Position numbers and translations under genes: made by a program | Shown: one piece after another, positions 45,327 through 53,497 of the stretch | Numbering within the stretch: the first letter of the stretch is position 1 | Layout of the letters: each line of letters opens with the position of its first letter | Notes under the pieces: generated by a model | Seen by the model: the letters and a program-made list of their open reading frames with translations, nothing else | The model's database searches: none | Told to the model about the DNA's origin: nothing | NCBI RefSeq assembly: GCF_026810505.1 | Contig: NZ_CP101750.1 | Coordinates: forward strand, 3,377,254 to 3,441,253 | From: Streptomyces sp. Je 1-369 | GTDB lineage: Bacteria > Actinomycetota > Actinomycetes > Streptomycetales > Streptomycetaceae | Length of the DNA stretch: 64,000 bases | Direction of reading: 5' to 3'

Positions 45327-46670
45327 ATGACCGTCACCGATGATGTCCTGCTTGTCCACGGCGGCACTCCGCTCGAGGGCGAGATCCGTGTCCGCGGCGC
45401 GAAGAACCTCGTGCCGAAGGCCATGGTGGCCGCGCTGCTCGGCAGCGCCCCGAGCCGGCTGCGCAATGTCCCAGACATCCGCGACGTACGCGTCGTGCGC
45501 GGTCTGCTGCAGCTGCACGGCGTGACGGTCCGCCCCGGTGAGGAGCCGGGCGAGCTCATCATGGACCCCTCCCACGTGGAGAGCGCGAACGTCGCCGACA
45601 TCGACGCCCACGCGGGGTCGTCGCGCATTCCGATCCTCTTCTGCGGCCCCCTGCTGCACCGCCTCGGGCACGCCTTCATCCCGGGTCTCGGCGGCTGTGA
45701 CATCGGCGGCCGGCCGATCGACTTCCACTTCGAGGTGCTCCGCCAGTTCGGCGCGACCATCGAGAAGCGCGAGGGCGGCCAGTACCTGGAGGCCCCGCAG
45801 CGGCTGCGCGGCACGAAGATCCGGCTGCCGTACCCGTCCGTGGGCGCCACCGAGCAGGTCCTGCTCACCGCCGTCCTCGCGGAGGGCGTGACGGAGCTCT
45901 CGAACGCCGCGGTGGAGCCGGAGATCGAGGACCTGATCTGCGTCCTGCAGAAAATGGGCGCGATCATCGCCATGGACACCGACCGGACCATCCGGATCAC
46001 CGGTGTCGACAGCCTCGGCGGCTACAACCACCACGCCCTCTCGGACCGCCTGGAGGCCGCCTCCTGGGCGTCCGCCGCCCTGGCGACCGAGGGCAACATC
46101 TACGTCCGCGGCGCCCAGCAGCGCTCGATGATGACGTTCCTGAACACCTACCGGAAGGTGGGCGGTGCCTTCGAGATCGACGACGAGGGCATCCGCTTCT
46201 GGCACCCGGGCGGCTCGCTCGACGCGATCGCCCTGGAGACGGACGTGCACCCCGGCTTCCAGACCGACTGGCAGCAGCCGCTCGTCGTGGCGCTGACGCA
46301 GGCCGCGGGCCTGTCGATCGTCCACGAGACGGTCTACGAGTCGCGGCTCGGCTTCACCTCCGCGCTCAACCAGATGGGTGCACACATCCAGCTGTACCGC
46401 GAGTGCCTCGGCGGTTCCGACTGCCGCTTCGGCCAGCGGAACTTCCTCCACTCGGCGGTGGTCAGCGGCCCGACGAAGCTCCAGGGCGCCGATCTGGTCA
46501 TCCCGGACCTGCGCGGCGGCTTCTCGTACCTCATCGCCGCCCTGGCGGCGCAGGGCACGTCCCGCGTCCACGGCATCGACCTGATCAACCGCGGCTACGA
46601 GAACTTCATGGAGAAGCTCGTGGAGCTCGGCGCGAAGGTCGAGCTGCCCGGCAAAGCACCGCTGGGCTAG
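45327..46670 (+). CDS. murA: UDP-N-acetylglucosamine 1-carboxyvinyltransferase
   Basis: MurA, 447 residues, the first committed enzyme of peptidoglycan synthesis: it transfers enolpyruvate from phosphoenolpyruvate to UDP-GlcNAc in the cytoplasm. The catalytic/fosfomycin-target Cys is present at residue 124 in LGGCDIGGRPIDFHF, so the enzyme is of the fosfomycin-sensitive type. Other EPSP-synthase-fold motifs: GAKNLVPKAMVAALLG near the start, RLPYPSVGATEQVLLTAVLAEG, and DLRGGFSYLIAALAAQG near the end. The stop codon TAG coincides with the first bases of an inverted-repeat element (46667-46846). The gene order murA-hupA-malic enzyme is as I recall in S. coelicolor (SCO2949-2951). Confidence 0.97.
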   Translation: MTVTDDVLLVHGGTPLEGEIRVRGAKNLVPKAMVAALLGSAPSRLRNVPDIRDVRVVRGLLQLHGVTVRPGEEPGELIMDPSHVESANVADIDAHAGSSRIPILFCGPLLHRLGHAFIPGLGGCDIGGRPIDFHFEVLRQFGATIEKREGGQYLEAPQRLRGTKIRLPYPSVGATEQVLLTAVLAEGVTELSNAAVEPEIEDLICVLQKMGAIIAMDTDRTIRITGVDSLGGYNHHALSDRLEAASWASAALATEGNIYVRGAQQRSMMTFLNTYRKVGGAFEIDDEGIRFWHPGGSLDAIALETDVHPGFQTDWQQPLVVALTQAAGLSIVHETVYESRLGFTSALNQMGAHIQLYRECLGGSDCRFGQRNFLHSAVVSGPTKLQGADLVIPDLRGGFSYLIAALAAQGTSRVHGIDLINRGYENFMEKLVELGAKVELPGKAPLG

Positions 46671-46846
46671 GGCCTGTGTCGGAGGTCCCGTCGTCCGCCC
46701 GGAGGGCGGGCCCCGCGGCGTCCGGTGCGTGCGATCGCAAGGCGGAGGGTCGCCCCGATACTGGTTGTATCGGGGTGTCCCGACAACGCCGCGAGGGCGC
46801 GTGCCGGGCGTCGCGGGGCAGGCGGGACTTCCGACACAGGCCCTAG
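46667..46846. mobile_element. MITE-like inverted-repeat element ending at CTAG, overlapping the murA stop
   Basis: CTAGGGCCTGTGTCGGA (46667-46683) is matched by its complement at 46830-46846, giving perfect 17-bp terminal repeats. The interior is an imperfect inverted repeat with a tight hairpin centre, CCCCGATAC-TGGTT-GTATCGGGG, so about 180 bases can fold into a long stem. It has no gene. CTAG at both ends fits the YTAR target duplication I recall for IS5-type elements, so I read it as a non-autonomous miniature transposable element. The left end supplies the murA stop codon. Confidence 0.8.
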
Positions 46847-46903
46847 CAGGCCCGCAGGGGGCGTACGGGCCCTCTGAAGCAGTACGGCCGCAGTACCGCA
46901 CGC

Positions 46904-46941
46904 GAAAGGGGCGGCCACCCGAATGGGTGGCCGCCCCTTTC
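46904..46941 (-). terminator. Strong hairpin terminator after hupA
   Basis: GAAAGGGGCGGCCACCC and its exact complement enclose a GAAT loop (46904-46941), a 17-bp stem. It lies 13 bases after the hupA stop on the minus strand and probably terminates hupA, and may also block readthrough from murA. Confidence 0.85.
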
Positions 46942-46953
46942 AGCTGCTCGGGG

Positions 46954-47235
46954 CTACTTGCCCTTCGCCGCTTCCTTCAGCTTGGAACCAGCCGAAACCT
47001 TGACGCTGTAACCGGCCGGAATGTTGATCGGCTCGCCGGTCTGCGGGTTGCGGGCGGTGCGAGCGGCACGGTGGGTGCGCTCGAAGGTCAGGAAGCCGGG
47101 GATGGTGACCTTCTCGTCGCCCTTGGCAACGATCTCGCCGACGGTCTCGGCGAACGCGGCCAGCACGGCGTCGGCGTCCTTGCGGGTCACCTCTGCGCGG
47201 TCGGCCAGCGCGGCCACCAGCTCACTGCGGTTCAT
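46954..47235 (-). CDS. hupA: DNA-binding protein HU (HupA)
   Basis: A 93-residue histone-like HU protein that bends and compacts DNA. The sequence MNRSELVAALADRAEVTRKDADAVLAAFAETVGEIVAKGDEKVTIPGFLTFERTHRAARTARNPQTGEPINIPAGYSVKVSAGSKLKEAAKGK shows the intact HU fold and the DNA-intercalating NPQTGE loop. It lacks the long Lys-rich tail of the second streptomycete HU (HupS), so it is the vegetative HupA type. ATG 47235 follows CGGGAG. An 18-bp palindrome lies about 110 bases upstream. It is convergent with murA. Confidence 0.96.
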   Translation of the reverse strand: MNRSELVAALADRAEVTRKDADAVLAAFAETVGEIVAKGDEKVTIPGFLTFERTHRAARTARNPQTGEPINIPAGYSVKVSAGSKLKEAAKGK

Positions 47236-47544
47236 GTTTGTACTCCCGTGTTCTTTTGCCGTTGAGGCGTGCCACGCGGCAGGGCCGCATGATGGGCACA
47301 GCGAAGACGATGCTGCCAGGGTCCTCGGACAGTCCCCGGACCCGGGTCTGACGTCAGACCCTCGCGCCCGATTACGCATCCTGCCCCCACCTGCGGCGGG
47401 AAAGCCAATCCGGTGCCCGTGGGGGTCACACGAAAAGCGTCCGCCGCCCCAGAAAAGCCGGGGGCCGGAGGGCTTGCTGCCAAGCCACTCCGAGCCACCC
47501 TAGAGGGGGCCCGCGGGGCCCGGGTCCCGCGACGCGCCGTGTCC
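47236..47544. promoter_or_regulatory. hupA promoter region with an 18-bp perfect palindrome
   Basis: This 309-base region lies upstream of hupA and downstream of the malic enzyme stop. It contains GGGTCTGACGTCAGACCC at 47344-47361, a perfect palindrome centred on a TGACGTCA core. No gene is visible. The palindrome is a candidate binding site in the hupA promoter; the malic enzyme terminator is not evident. Confidence 0.65.
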
Positions 47545-48975
47545 CTAGGCCGTGGCGCCTGTCACAGCGGCCCCCGCGGCCTTCGCGGCGGTCCGCACGG
47601 CGTCGGCCACGGCGGGCGCGACCTTGTCGTTGAAGACGCTGGGGATGATGTAGTTCCGGTTCAGCTCGTCCTCGGCGACGACGTCCGCGAGGGCACCCGC
47701 GGCGGCCAGCATCATCTCCGTGTTGACCGTCCGCGACTGGGCGTCGAGGAGGCCGCGGAAGACGCCGGGGAAGACCAGGACGTTGTTGATCTGGTTCGGG
47801 AAGTCCGAGCGTCCGGTGGCGACAACTGCGGCCGTCTGACGGGCGATTGCGGGGTCGACCTCGGGGTCGGGGTTCGCGAGCGCGAACACGATGGCGTCCT
47901 GGGCCATGGCCGCGACGTCGTCGCCGTTCAGCACGTTCGGGGCCGACACGCCGATGAAGACGTCGGCGCCGACGACGGCCTCCTTGAGGGTGCCGGTGAG
48001 GCCCTCCGGGTTGGTGTTCTCGGCGATCCAGCGCAGCGGCGAGTCGGCCTCGTGGGACACCAGGTCCTCGCGGTCGGCGTGCACGACGCCGTGGATGTCG
48101 GCCACGACGGCGTTCTTGACGCCGGCGGCGAGCAGCAGCTTGAGGATGGCCGTGCCGGCCGCTCCGGCGCCCGACATGACCACGCGCACGTCGCCCATGC
48201 CCTTGTTGACCACGCGCAGGGCGTTGGTGAGGGCGGCGAGGACGACGATGGCGGTGCCGTGCTGGTCGTCGTGGAAGACGGGGATGTCGAGGGCCTCGCG
48301 AAGGCGGGCCTCGATCTCGAAGCAGCGGGGCGCCGAGATGTCCTCCAGGTTGATGCCCGCGAAGCCGGGGGCGATGGCCTTGACGATCTCGACGATGGCG
48401 TCGGTGTCCTGGGTGTCCAGGCAGAGCGGCCAGGCGTCGATGCCGGCGAAGCGCTTGAAGAGGGCCGCCTTGCCCTCCATGACCGGCAGCGCGGCCTTCG
48501 GGCCGATGTTGCCGAGGCCGAGGACGGCCGAACCGTCCGTTACGACCGCAACGGAGTTGCGCTTGATGGTGAGGCGGCGCGCGTCCTCGGGGTTCTCGGC
48601 GATCGCCATGCAGACGCGGGCGACACCCGGCGTGTAGACCATGGAGAGGTCGTCACGGTTGCGGATGGGGTGCTTCGACGCCATCTCGATCTTGCCGCCG
48701 AGGTGCATCAGGAACGTACGGTCGGAGACCTTGCCGAGGGTGACACCCTCGATGGTGCGCAGCTGCTCGACGATCTCGTCGGCGTGCGTGGTGGAGGACG
48801 CCGCGATCGTCACGTCGATCCGCAGCATCTCGTGGCCGGAGGCCGTGACGTCGAGGCCGGTGACCGAGCCCCCGGAAGACTCGACGGCCGTGGTGAGCTG
48901 GGAGACCGCCGTTCCGCTCGCGGGCACCTCCAGCCGGACCGTCATCGAGTAGGAGACGCTGGGCGCCGTTGCCAT
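47545..48975 (-). CDS. NAD-dependent malic enzyme with N-terminal ACT domain
   Basis: A 476-residue malic enzyme that decarboxylates malate to pyruvate. An ACT-like domain occupies about residues 10-85 (YSMTVRLEVPASGTAVSQLTTAVESSGGSVTGLDV) and could bind an amino acid or other effector. The catalytic part has SMVYTPGVARVCMAIAENP, GLGNIGPKAALPVMEGKAALFKRFAGIDAWPLCLDTQD, the metal site in INLEDISAPRCFEIEARLRE, FHDDQHGTAIV and the Rossmann motif SGAGAAGTAILKLLLAAG. I recall the S. coelicolor orthologue (SCO2951) as NAD-dependent. Located between hupA and helD on the same strand, with its own upstream region. Confidence 0.93.
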   Translation of the reverse strand: MATAPSVSYSMTVRLEVPASGTAVSQLTTAVESSGGSVTGLDVTASGHEMLRIDVTIAASSTTHADEIVEQLRTIEGVTLGKVSDRTFLMHLGGKIEMASKHPIRNRDDLSMVYTPGVARVCMAIAENPEDARRLTIKRNSVAVVTDGSAVLGLGNIGPKAALPVMEGKAALFKRFAGIDAWPLCLDTQDTDAIVEIVKAIAPGFAGINLEDISAPRCFEIEARLREALDIPVFHDDQHGTAIVVLAALTNALRVVNKGMGDVRVVMSGAGAAGTAILKLLLAAGVKNAVVADIHGVVHADREDLVSHEADSPLRWIAENTNPEGLTGTLKEAVVGADVFIGVSAPNVLNGDDVAAMAQDAIVFALANPDPEVDPAIARQTAAVVATGRSDFPNQINNVLVFPGVFRGLLDAQSRTVNTEMMLAAAGALADVVAEDELNRNYIIPSVFNDKVAPAVADAVRTAAKAAGAAVTGATA

Positions 48976-49332
48976 GGCCGACTTCCTCTGCTTTCACCTT
49001 GTAGCTCTTGCCGTCCGATGTTCGCACCTACCGACGAGTACGTGGTAGCCGCCCCGGATTGAGAACGTTGTGTTCACCGGCCAGTGCGCTGCATTTTTGG
49101 AAACTTGTTTCCACCATACGAGAAGTTGGGTGAAACAGAAAGAGGCCCACGTCACGTGGTGACGTGGGCCTCTCCCGTACGTTCATGACACCGACCCGCC
49201 ATGCTCGCCTCGCGGCAAGTGGTCGCTCGTAGCGACTATGGTTGGGCCCGGGGGCTTGGATCGAGCCGGTGCCACATCCAAGGTAACAAACGAACCCCGT
49301 AAGGCAATTCCCGTCCCGAGAACCCGCTCGGA
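48976..49332. promoter_or_regulatory. Malic enzyme promoter region, with an inverted repeat and a terminator
   Basis: This 357-base region holds two items. GGAAAC-TT-GTTTCC (49099-49112) is a perfect inverted repeat about 125 bases upstream of the malic enzyme start and may be an operator. The strong hairpin at 49141-49173 is listed separately. No coding sequence is visible. Confidence 0.5.
49141..49173 (-). terminator. Perfect 15-bp hairpin downstream of helD
   Basis: AGAGGCCCACGTCAC and GTGACGTGGGCCTCT enclose GTG. It lies 160 bases past the helD stop on the minus strand; that distance is long but no other terminator is nearer. The stem itself contains ACGTCACGTGGTGACGT, so an operator role is possible too. 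Confidence 0.65.
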
Positions 49333-51714
49333 TCAATCCCTGAGCAGGTCCGGCACACCGTCCTCGTCCGGCTCGTCGCGCTCCCCCGACAGGACCGTGA
49401 GCTGCTGCGTCGCACGGGTCAGCGCCACGTACAGGACACGCAGGCCCGCCGGGGACTCGTCCGCGATCTCGGCGGGCGAGACGACGAGCGTCGCGTCGTA
49501 CTCCAGACCCTTCGCCTCCAGACTGCCGAGCGCCACCACACGCCCGCCGAGCCCCGCCAGCCAGCGCGCCGCCTGCTCGCGCCGGTTCATCGCCACGACG
49601 ACGCCGACCGTCCCGTCGACCCGCTCCAGGAGCCGCGCCGCCTCCTCGCGCACGGAGGCGGCGAGGTCCCTGTCCCGCACGACGGCGAAGCGGGGCTCCA
49701 CGCCCGTGGAGCGGACCGCCGAAGGGGACTCGGCGCCCGGCATCGCGAGGGCGAGCACCTTGGCGGCGAGGTCGGCGATCTCGGCCGGGTTGCGGTAGTT
49801 GACGGTCAGCTCGAAACGGCGGCGCGGGCGGCTCCCCAGGGCCTCGTCACGGGCCGCGCCCGCCTCGTCCGGGTCCGACCACGAGGACTGGGCCGGGTCG
49901 CCCACCACGGTCCACGTGGCGTGCCGGCCGCGGCGGCCGACCATCCGCCACTGCATGGGGGTGAGGTCCTGCGCCTCGTCGACGATGACGTGCGCGTACT
50001 CGGTGCGTTCCGCGGCGAGCCGCTCGGCGCGCTCGCGCTGGGACTCCTCGCGCTGCGGCATCAGCTCCTGCAGCCCGGTGAGCAGGTCGAGGGGGTCGAG
50101 TTCGCGCTTCTTCTTGGGTCGGTACGGCGTGCCGAGGAGCGCCTGGAGCTCGTCGAGGAGCGCCACGTCGTGCACGGACAGGGCGTCGCGCCGCAGCGAA
50201 CGGGCGACCTTGCGGACCTCGCCCGGGTTGAGGATCCGCCGCGCCCACCGCCCGAGCCGCTTCTCGTCGCTCATCGCGGTGAGCACCCCGCGCGGGGTGA
50301 GCTCCGGCCACCAGGCGTCCAGGAAGTGGATGAAGTCGTCCTCGGACGTGATGTCGTCGTCGAAGGAGGAGCGGAGCTCGGCGGCGAGCTCGGGGTCGGT
50401 GTGGCGGCCCGCCGACCCGGACTGCGACCACAGGGCGTCCAGGAGGAGCTTGCGGGCGCGCGGGCGCAGCAGGTTGACGGGGGCGGTGCCGCTCAGGGCG
50501 TTGCGGCGGATGCGGTCCAGCTGCTCGGCGTCGAGTTCGAGGCGGCGGCCGAAGGCGACGACGCGGAGACGGGTGGGGGCGGAGGCGGGCCGGGGGCCGG
50601 CGGGCTCGTCGTCGTCCTCGCCGAAGGAGAGCTGGCCGTCCTGCGGGGCGGCGACCGGAACGTTGGCGGTGGCCGTCCCTTCCAGCGCTCCCCGCGCCGC
50701 CCTCCTCAAGACCTGAAGCATCCGCGACGAGCCCTTGGCCCGCGCCACGGCGGGGCTGTCGTACTCGGTGGCCTCCACGCCCTCCATCAGCGAGCCGACC
50801 GCGCGGATCGCGACCTGCCCCTCCTCGCCGAGGGAGGGCAGCACGCCCTCCGTGTAGGCGACCAGGAGCGGTGTCGGGGAGACGATGAGGATGCCGCCCG
50901 CGTACCGGCGGCGGTCCTGGTAGAGCAGGTACGCGGCACGGTGCAGGGCCACCGCGGTCTTGCCGGTGCCGGGGCCGCCCTCCACGTACGTCACCGACGC
51001 GGCGGGCGCGCGGATCACCATGTCCTGTTCGGCCTGGATCGACGCCACGATGTCCCGCATCGAGTGGCCGCGGGCCTGGCCGAGCGCCGCCATCAGGGCG
51101 CCGTCGCCGATGACGGGGAGCACCTCGCCGTCGAGGCGTGCGGTGAGCTCCGGGCGCATCAGGTCGTCCTCGACGCCGAGGACCTTGCGGCCCTTGGAGC
51201 GGATGACGCGGCGGCGCACGACGCGGCCCGGGTCGACCGGGGTCGAGCGGTAGAAGGGCGCGGCGGCGGGCGCGCGCCAGTCGATGACCAGCGGGGAGTA
51301 GTCCGCGTCGAGGACGCCGATACGGCCGATGTGCAGCGTCTCCGCGATCTCCGCGTACTTGCCGCTCTCGTCCTCGCGGACCGCGCCCTCCGCGGGCTCC
51401 ACGGCCGTGTACGCGCCGTCGGGCCCCTTCTTGCCGTCCTTGCCCTGGAGCAGGTCGATGCGGCCGAAGAGGAAGTCCTCGAATTCGTTGTTGAGGCGGT
51501 TCAGATGGACGCCGGCGCGGAAGACCTGCGCGTCGCGTTCGGCGAGCGCGCCGGGCGTACCGACCTGGGAGCGCTTGGCCGCGTCGTCCATCAGGAACTC
51601 CGCCTCGTGGATCTTCTCCTCGAGACGTCGGTAGACCTGGTCGAGATGCTCCTGTTCGACGCTGATCTCGCGGTCGCGTGTGCCTGACGGCATTACTGCG
51701 TTGACGTCGGCCAC
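49333..51714 (-). CDS. helD: HelD-like RNA polymerase-associated helicase
   Basis: A 793-residue UvrD/Rep-family (SF1) ATPase of the HelD type, which binds RNA polymerase, recycles stalled enzyme and in actinobacteria can protect it from rifampicin. The N-terminus is a long coiled-coil (ISVEQEHLDQVYRRLEEKIHEAEFLMDDAAKRSQ) as in HelD. Walker A GGPGTGKT is at about 246-253, the Walker B/DEAQD motif HVIVDEAQDLTPMQW, and late motifs VNYRNPAEIADL, KGLEYDATLVV and YVALTRATQQLTVL. Its linker contains an acidic FGEDDDEPAGP segment. GTG 51714 follows AAAGGGG; ATG 51693 is an alternative. An 18-bp palindrome lies just upstream. The annotation as HelD rests on domain order; rifampicin resistance is not shown. 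Confidence 0.85.
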   Translation of the reverse strand: MADVNAVMPSGTRDREISVEQEHLDQVYRRLEEKIHEAEFLMDDAAKRSQVGTPGALAERDAQVFRAGVHLNRLNNEFEDFLFGRIDLLQGKDGKKGPDGAYTAVEPAEGAVREDESGKYAEIAETLHIGRIGVLDADYSPLVIDWRAPAAAPFYRSTPVDPGRVVRRRVIRSKGRKVLGVEDDLMRPELTARLDGEVLPVIGDGALMAALGQARGHSMRDIVASIQAEQDMVIRAPAASVTYVEGGPGTGKTAVALHRAAYLLYQDRRRYAGGILIVSPTPLLVAYTEGVLPSLGEEGQVAIRAVGSLMEGVEATEYDSPAVARAKGSSRMLQVLRRAARGALEGTATANVPVAAPQDGQLSFGEDDDEPAGPRPASAPTRLRVVAFGRRLELDAEQLDRIRRNALSGTAPVNLLRPRARKLLLDALWSQSGSAGRHTDPELAAELRSSFDDDITSEDDFIHFLDAWWPELTPRGVLTAMSDEKRLGRWARRILNPGEVRKVARSLRRDALSVHDVALLDELQALLGTPYRPKKKRELDPLDLLTGLQELMPQREESQRERAERLAAERTEYAHVIVDEAQDLTPMQWRMVGRRGRHATWTVVGDPAQSSWSDPDEAGAARDEALGSRPRRRFELTVNYRNPAEIADLAAKVLALAMPGAESPSAVRSTGVEPRFAVVRDRDLAASVREEAARLLERVDGTVGVVVAMNRREQAARWLAGLGGRVVALGSLEAKGLEYDATLVVSPAEIADESPAGLRVLYVALTRATQQLTVLSGERDEPDEDGVPDLLRD

Positions 51715-51737
51715 CGGGGCCCCTTTCACACCGTGCT

Positions 51738-51755
51738 GCTGCTCGTACGAGCAGC
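51738..51755. promoter_or_regulatory. 18-bp perfect palindrome immediately upstream of helD
   Basis: GCTGCTCGTACGAGCAGC is a perfect 18-base palindrome 24-41 bases before the helD GTG start at 51714 and inside the 97-base gap after the rsuA stop. It is a candidate operator or structural leader for helD. Confidence 0.6.
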
Positions 51756-51811
51756 CGTCCACCTTAAGCGAAAGGGGCCGGTCCCGTGCACTTGTCGTGC
51801 ACCAGTCGTGC

Positions 51812-52618
51812 CTACACGTCGACCTTGACCAGCCGGTCGCCGTCGAACGTGGTCACCTCGAAGTGGTCGATGTCGTTGCGGTCCATGGCGGCGCCCCCGT
51901 GGACGTAGAGCGGACTGCGCGCCCATTTGTTCGAGCTGCCCTTGATGCCGTACCCCCACTCCGGCACCGACCAGCTGCTGACCGTCTCCTTCTCGCCGTC
52001 CTTGCCGACCGCGATCAGCGAGCACTTCAGCGGGCCCTTGACGTTCTTCAGCTCCAGGACGGCGTGCGTGCCCCAGGCCTTCGCCTCGGTGCCCACGGTG
52101 GCGCTGACCTTGGTCTTCGGGTCCGTGGCCCGCGCCTTCTCCGCCATGTGGTGGAAGAAGGCGTCCTCGGCGGGGCTGGTGGGATGCGGTTCGACGGCCA
52201 CGTCCTCCGTGCCGCCCGTACCGCCGTCGTCGCCGGTCACCGCGAGGACCGCGAGCGGGCCGCCGACGATCAGCGCGACCGCCGCCGCGACCAGGTACAG
52301 GCCGCGCCTGCGCCCGCGCTCCCGCTTGACCGACACCTCCGCGACGAGCCGTTCGGCGAGGCGGGGGCCGGGCCGGGCGGCGAGCTGCTCGCCGATCGCG
52401 GGCACGCCGCGCGGTCCCGGGAAGTCCGCGAGGGCGGCCAGCATCGGCTCCATGCCGGAGAGCTCGTCCAGCTGCCGCCTGCAGAACCCGCACCCGGCGA
52501 GGTGCGCCTCGAACCGCGTCGCCTCCGCGTCGTCCAGGACCCCCAGGGCGTAGGCACCGACGGTCTCGTGGAGGTCGTCGTCCTGCTGCGCGCCGTGGTG
52601 GCTGTGGAACTCGGTCAT
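51812..52618 (-). CDS. rsuA: Anti-sigma factor of SigU (RsuA-like, zinc-binding ZAS type)
   Basis: A 268-residue membrane anti-sigma factor. The cytoplasmic N-terminus has a zinc anti-sigma motif (His39, Cys43, Cys46 in EAHLAGCGFCRRQLDEL). A transmembrane helix spans about residues 106-127 (GLYLVAAAVALIVGGPLAVLAV). The extracytoplasmic C-terminal part (about 130-268) would sense a signal. The gene starts in an ATGA overlap with the sigma factor stop, the standard layout of an ECF pair. The symbol follows my memory of the SCO2953-2954 region in S. coelicolor. Confidence 0.82.
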   Translation of the reverse strand: MTEFHSHHGAQQDDDLHETVGAYALGVLDDAEATRFEAHLAGCGFCRRQLDELSGMEPMLAALADFPGPRGVPAIGEQLAARPGPRLAERLVAEVSVKRERGRRRGLYLVAAAVALIVGGPLAVLAVTGDDGGTGGTEDVAVEPHPTSPAEDAFFHHMAEKARATDPKTKVSATVGTEAKAWGTHAVLELKNVKGPLKCSLIAVGKDGEKETVSSWSVPEWGYGIKGSSNKWARSPLYVHGGAAMDRNDIDHFEVTTFDGDRLVKVDV

Positions 52619-53190
52619 GCCGTCACCCCCCGCTCCTCGAGCGCCAGCTTCATCGAGCGAAGCGCGTAGAAGACCCGTGAACGGACCGTCCCGCTGGGTA
52701 TGCCCAGCGTCTCGGCCGCCTCATTGACCGTACGCCCTTTGAAGTAGGTCTCGACAAGTACCTCCCGATGTGCGGGAGTCAGGTCCTCCAGTGCGTCCGA
52801 AAGCGTCATCAGCCACAGTGCCCTGTCGATCTCGTCCTCCGCGGGGATGACCTCCAGCGGCGACGGGTCGACCTCCTGCGGCCGGGCCTGCCGACTGCGG
52901 TGGCCGTCGATGACGATGCGCCGGGCGACCGTCACCAGCCAGGGGCGTACCGAACCGGTGGCCCTGTTGAGCTGACCGGCGTTCTTCCAGGCACGGATGA
53001 GCGTCTCCTGTACGACGTCCTCGGCACGCTGCCGGTCGCCCGCCACCAGCCGGAGCACGTAGGCGAGGAGTGGCCCCGCGTGCTCCTGGTAGAGGGCGCG
53101 CATCAACTCCTCGTCCGGGCCCGGGGGCCGGCCGAGACGATGACGGTGCGGCTGCGGGCGCTCATCGGCCACGGCGGAATCCTTGCGCAC
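52615..53190 (-). CDS. sigU: ECF RNA polymerase sigma factor (SigU-like)
   Basis: A 191-residue ECF sigma factor. Region 2 is at about residues 30-95 (LMRALYQEHAGPLLAYVLRLVAGDRQRAEDVVQETLIRAWKNAGQLNRATGSVRPWLVTVARRIVIDGHRSRQ) and region 4 at about 130-185 (LSDALEDLTPAHREVLVETYFKGRTVNEAAETLGIPSGTVRSRVFYALRSMKLALEE). The start is GTG at 53190, preceded by GGAGG. The gene is translationally coupled to its anti-sigma factor. In S. coelicolor, SigU has been linked to differentiation and secretion control; I recall this as SCO2954. Its own promoter elements are not obvious in the gap upstream. Confidence 0.85.
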   Translation of the reverse strand: MRKDSAVADERPQPHRHRLGRPPGPDEELMRALYQEHAGPLLAYVLRLVAGDRQRAEDVVQETLIRAWKNAGQLNRATGSVRPWLVTVARRIVIDGHRSRQARPQEVDPSPLEVIPAEDEIDRALWLMTLSDALEDLTPAHREVLVETYFKGRTVNEAAETLGIPSGTVRSRVFYALRSMKLALEERGVTA

Positions 53191-53497
53191 GCGTACCTCC
53201 GGTGTCCGCGCTTTCGGCGGGTCGGGCGGGTCTCACGACGGAGGTACGTAGGTGGGGGGCCGGGCGTTCAATGGGGGCGTTTCGATGGGGGCGTGGGGAG
53301 GTGGGGTTGGGCGGTCGGGGTCTGCTCGGGCGGGGGCTCGCAGGGGCGGGTGGCCGGAGTCGCTTTTTGACGGGTGATCAGGGTCGGGTGGCCGGAGACG
53401 CGCTCTGACGGGTGCTCGCAGGGGCGGGTGGCCGGAGTCGCTTCCTGACAAGTGCTCTCAGGGCCGGGTGGCCGGAGTCGCTTCCTGACAAGTGCTC
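53191..53497. repeat. Four-copy ~40-bp tandem repeat between sigU and the CGNR gene
   Basis: The core GGGTGGCCGGAG occurs at 53348, 53386, 53426 and 53466 (spacings 38, 40, 40), each followed by a CGC-TT/CT-TGAC-type stretch and CTCTCAGGGCCGGG-like ends; the last unit runs into the CGNR stop codon at 53498. Copies three and four are nearly identical. Thus the 3' end of the CGNR gene with its stop has been amplified downstream. The rest of the 307-base gap is sigU promoter region, with no gene. Confidence 0.9.

Noticed and set aside
47412..47544. A GC-rich hairpin as the malic enzyme terminator
   Set aside because: The GGGGGCCCGCGGGGCCC stretch can pair with itself but has no clear stem-loop and T-tract, so it was not called.
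49174..49332. A small RNA or tRNA in the helD-malic enzyme gap
   Set aside because: No cloverleaf and no sustained structure could be drawn; only the listed hairpin and a short inverted repeat are clear.
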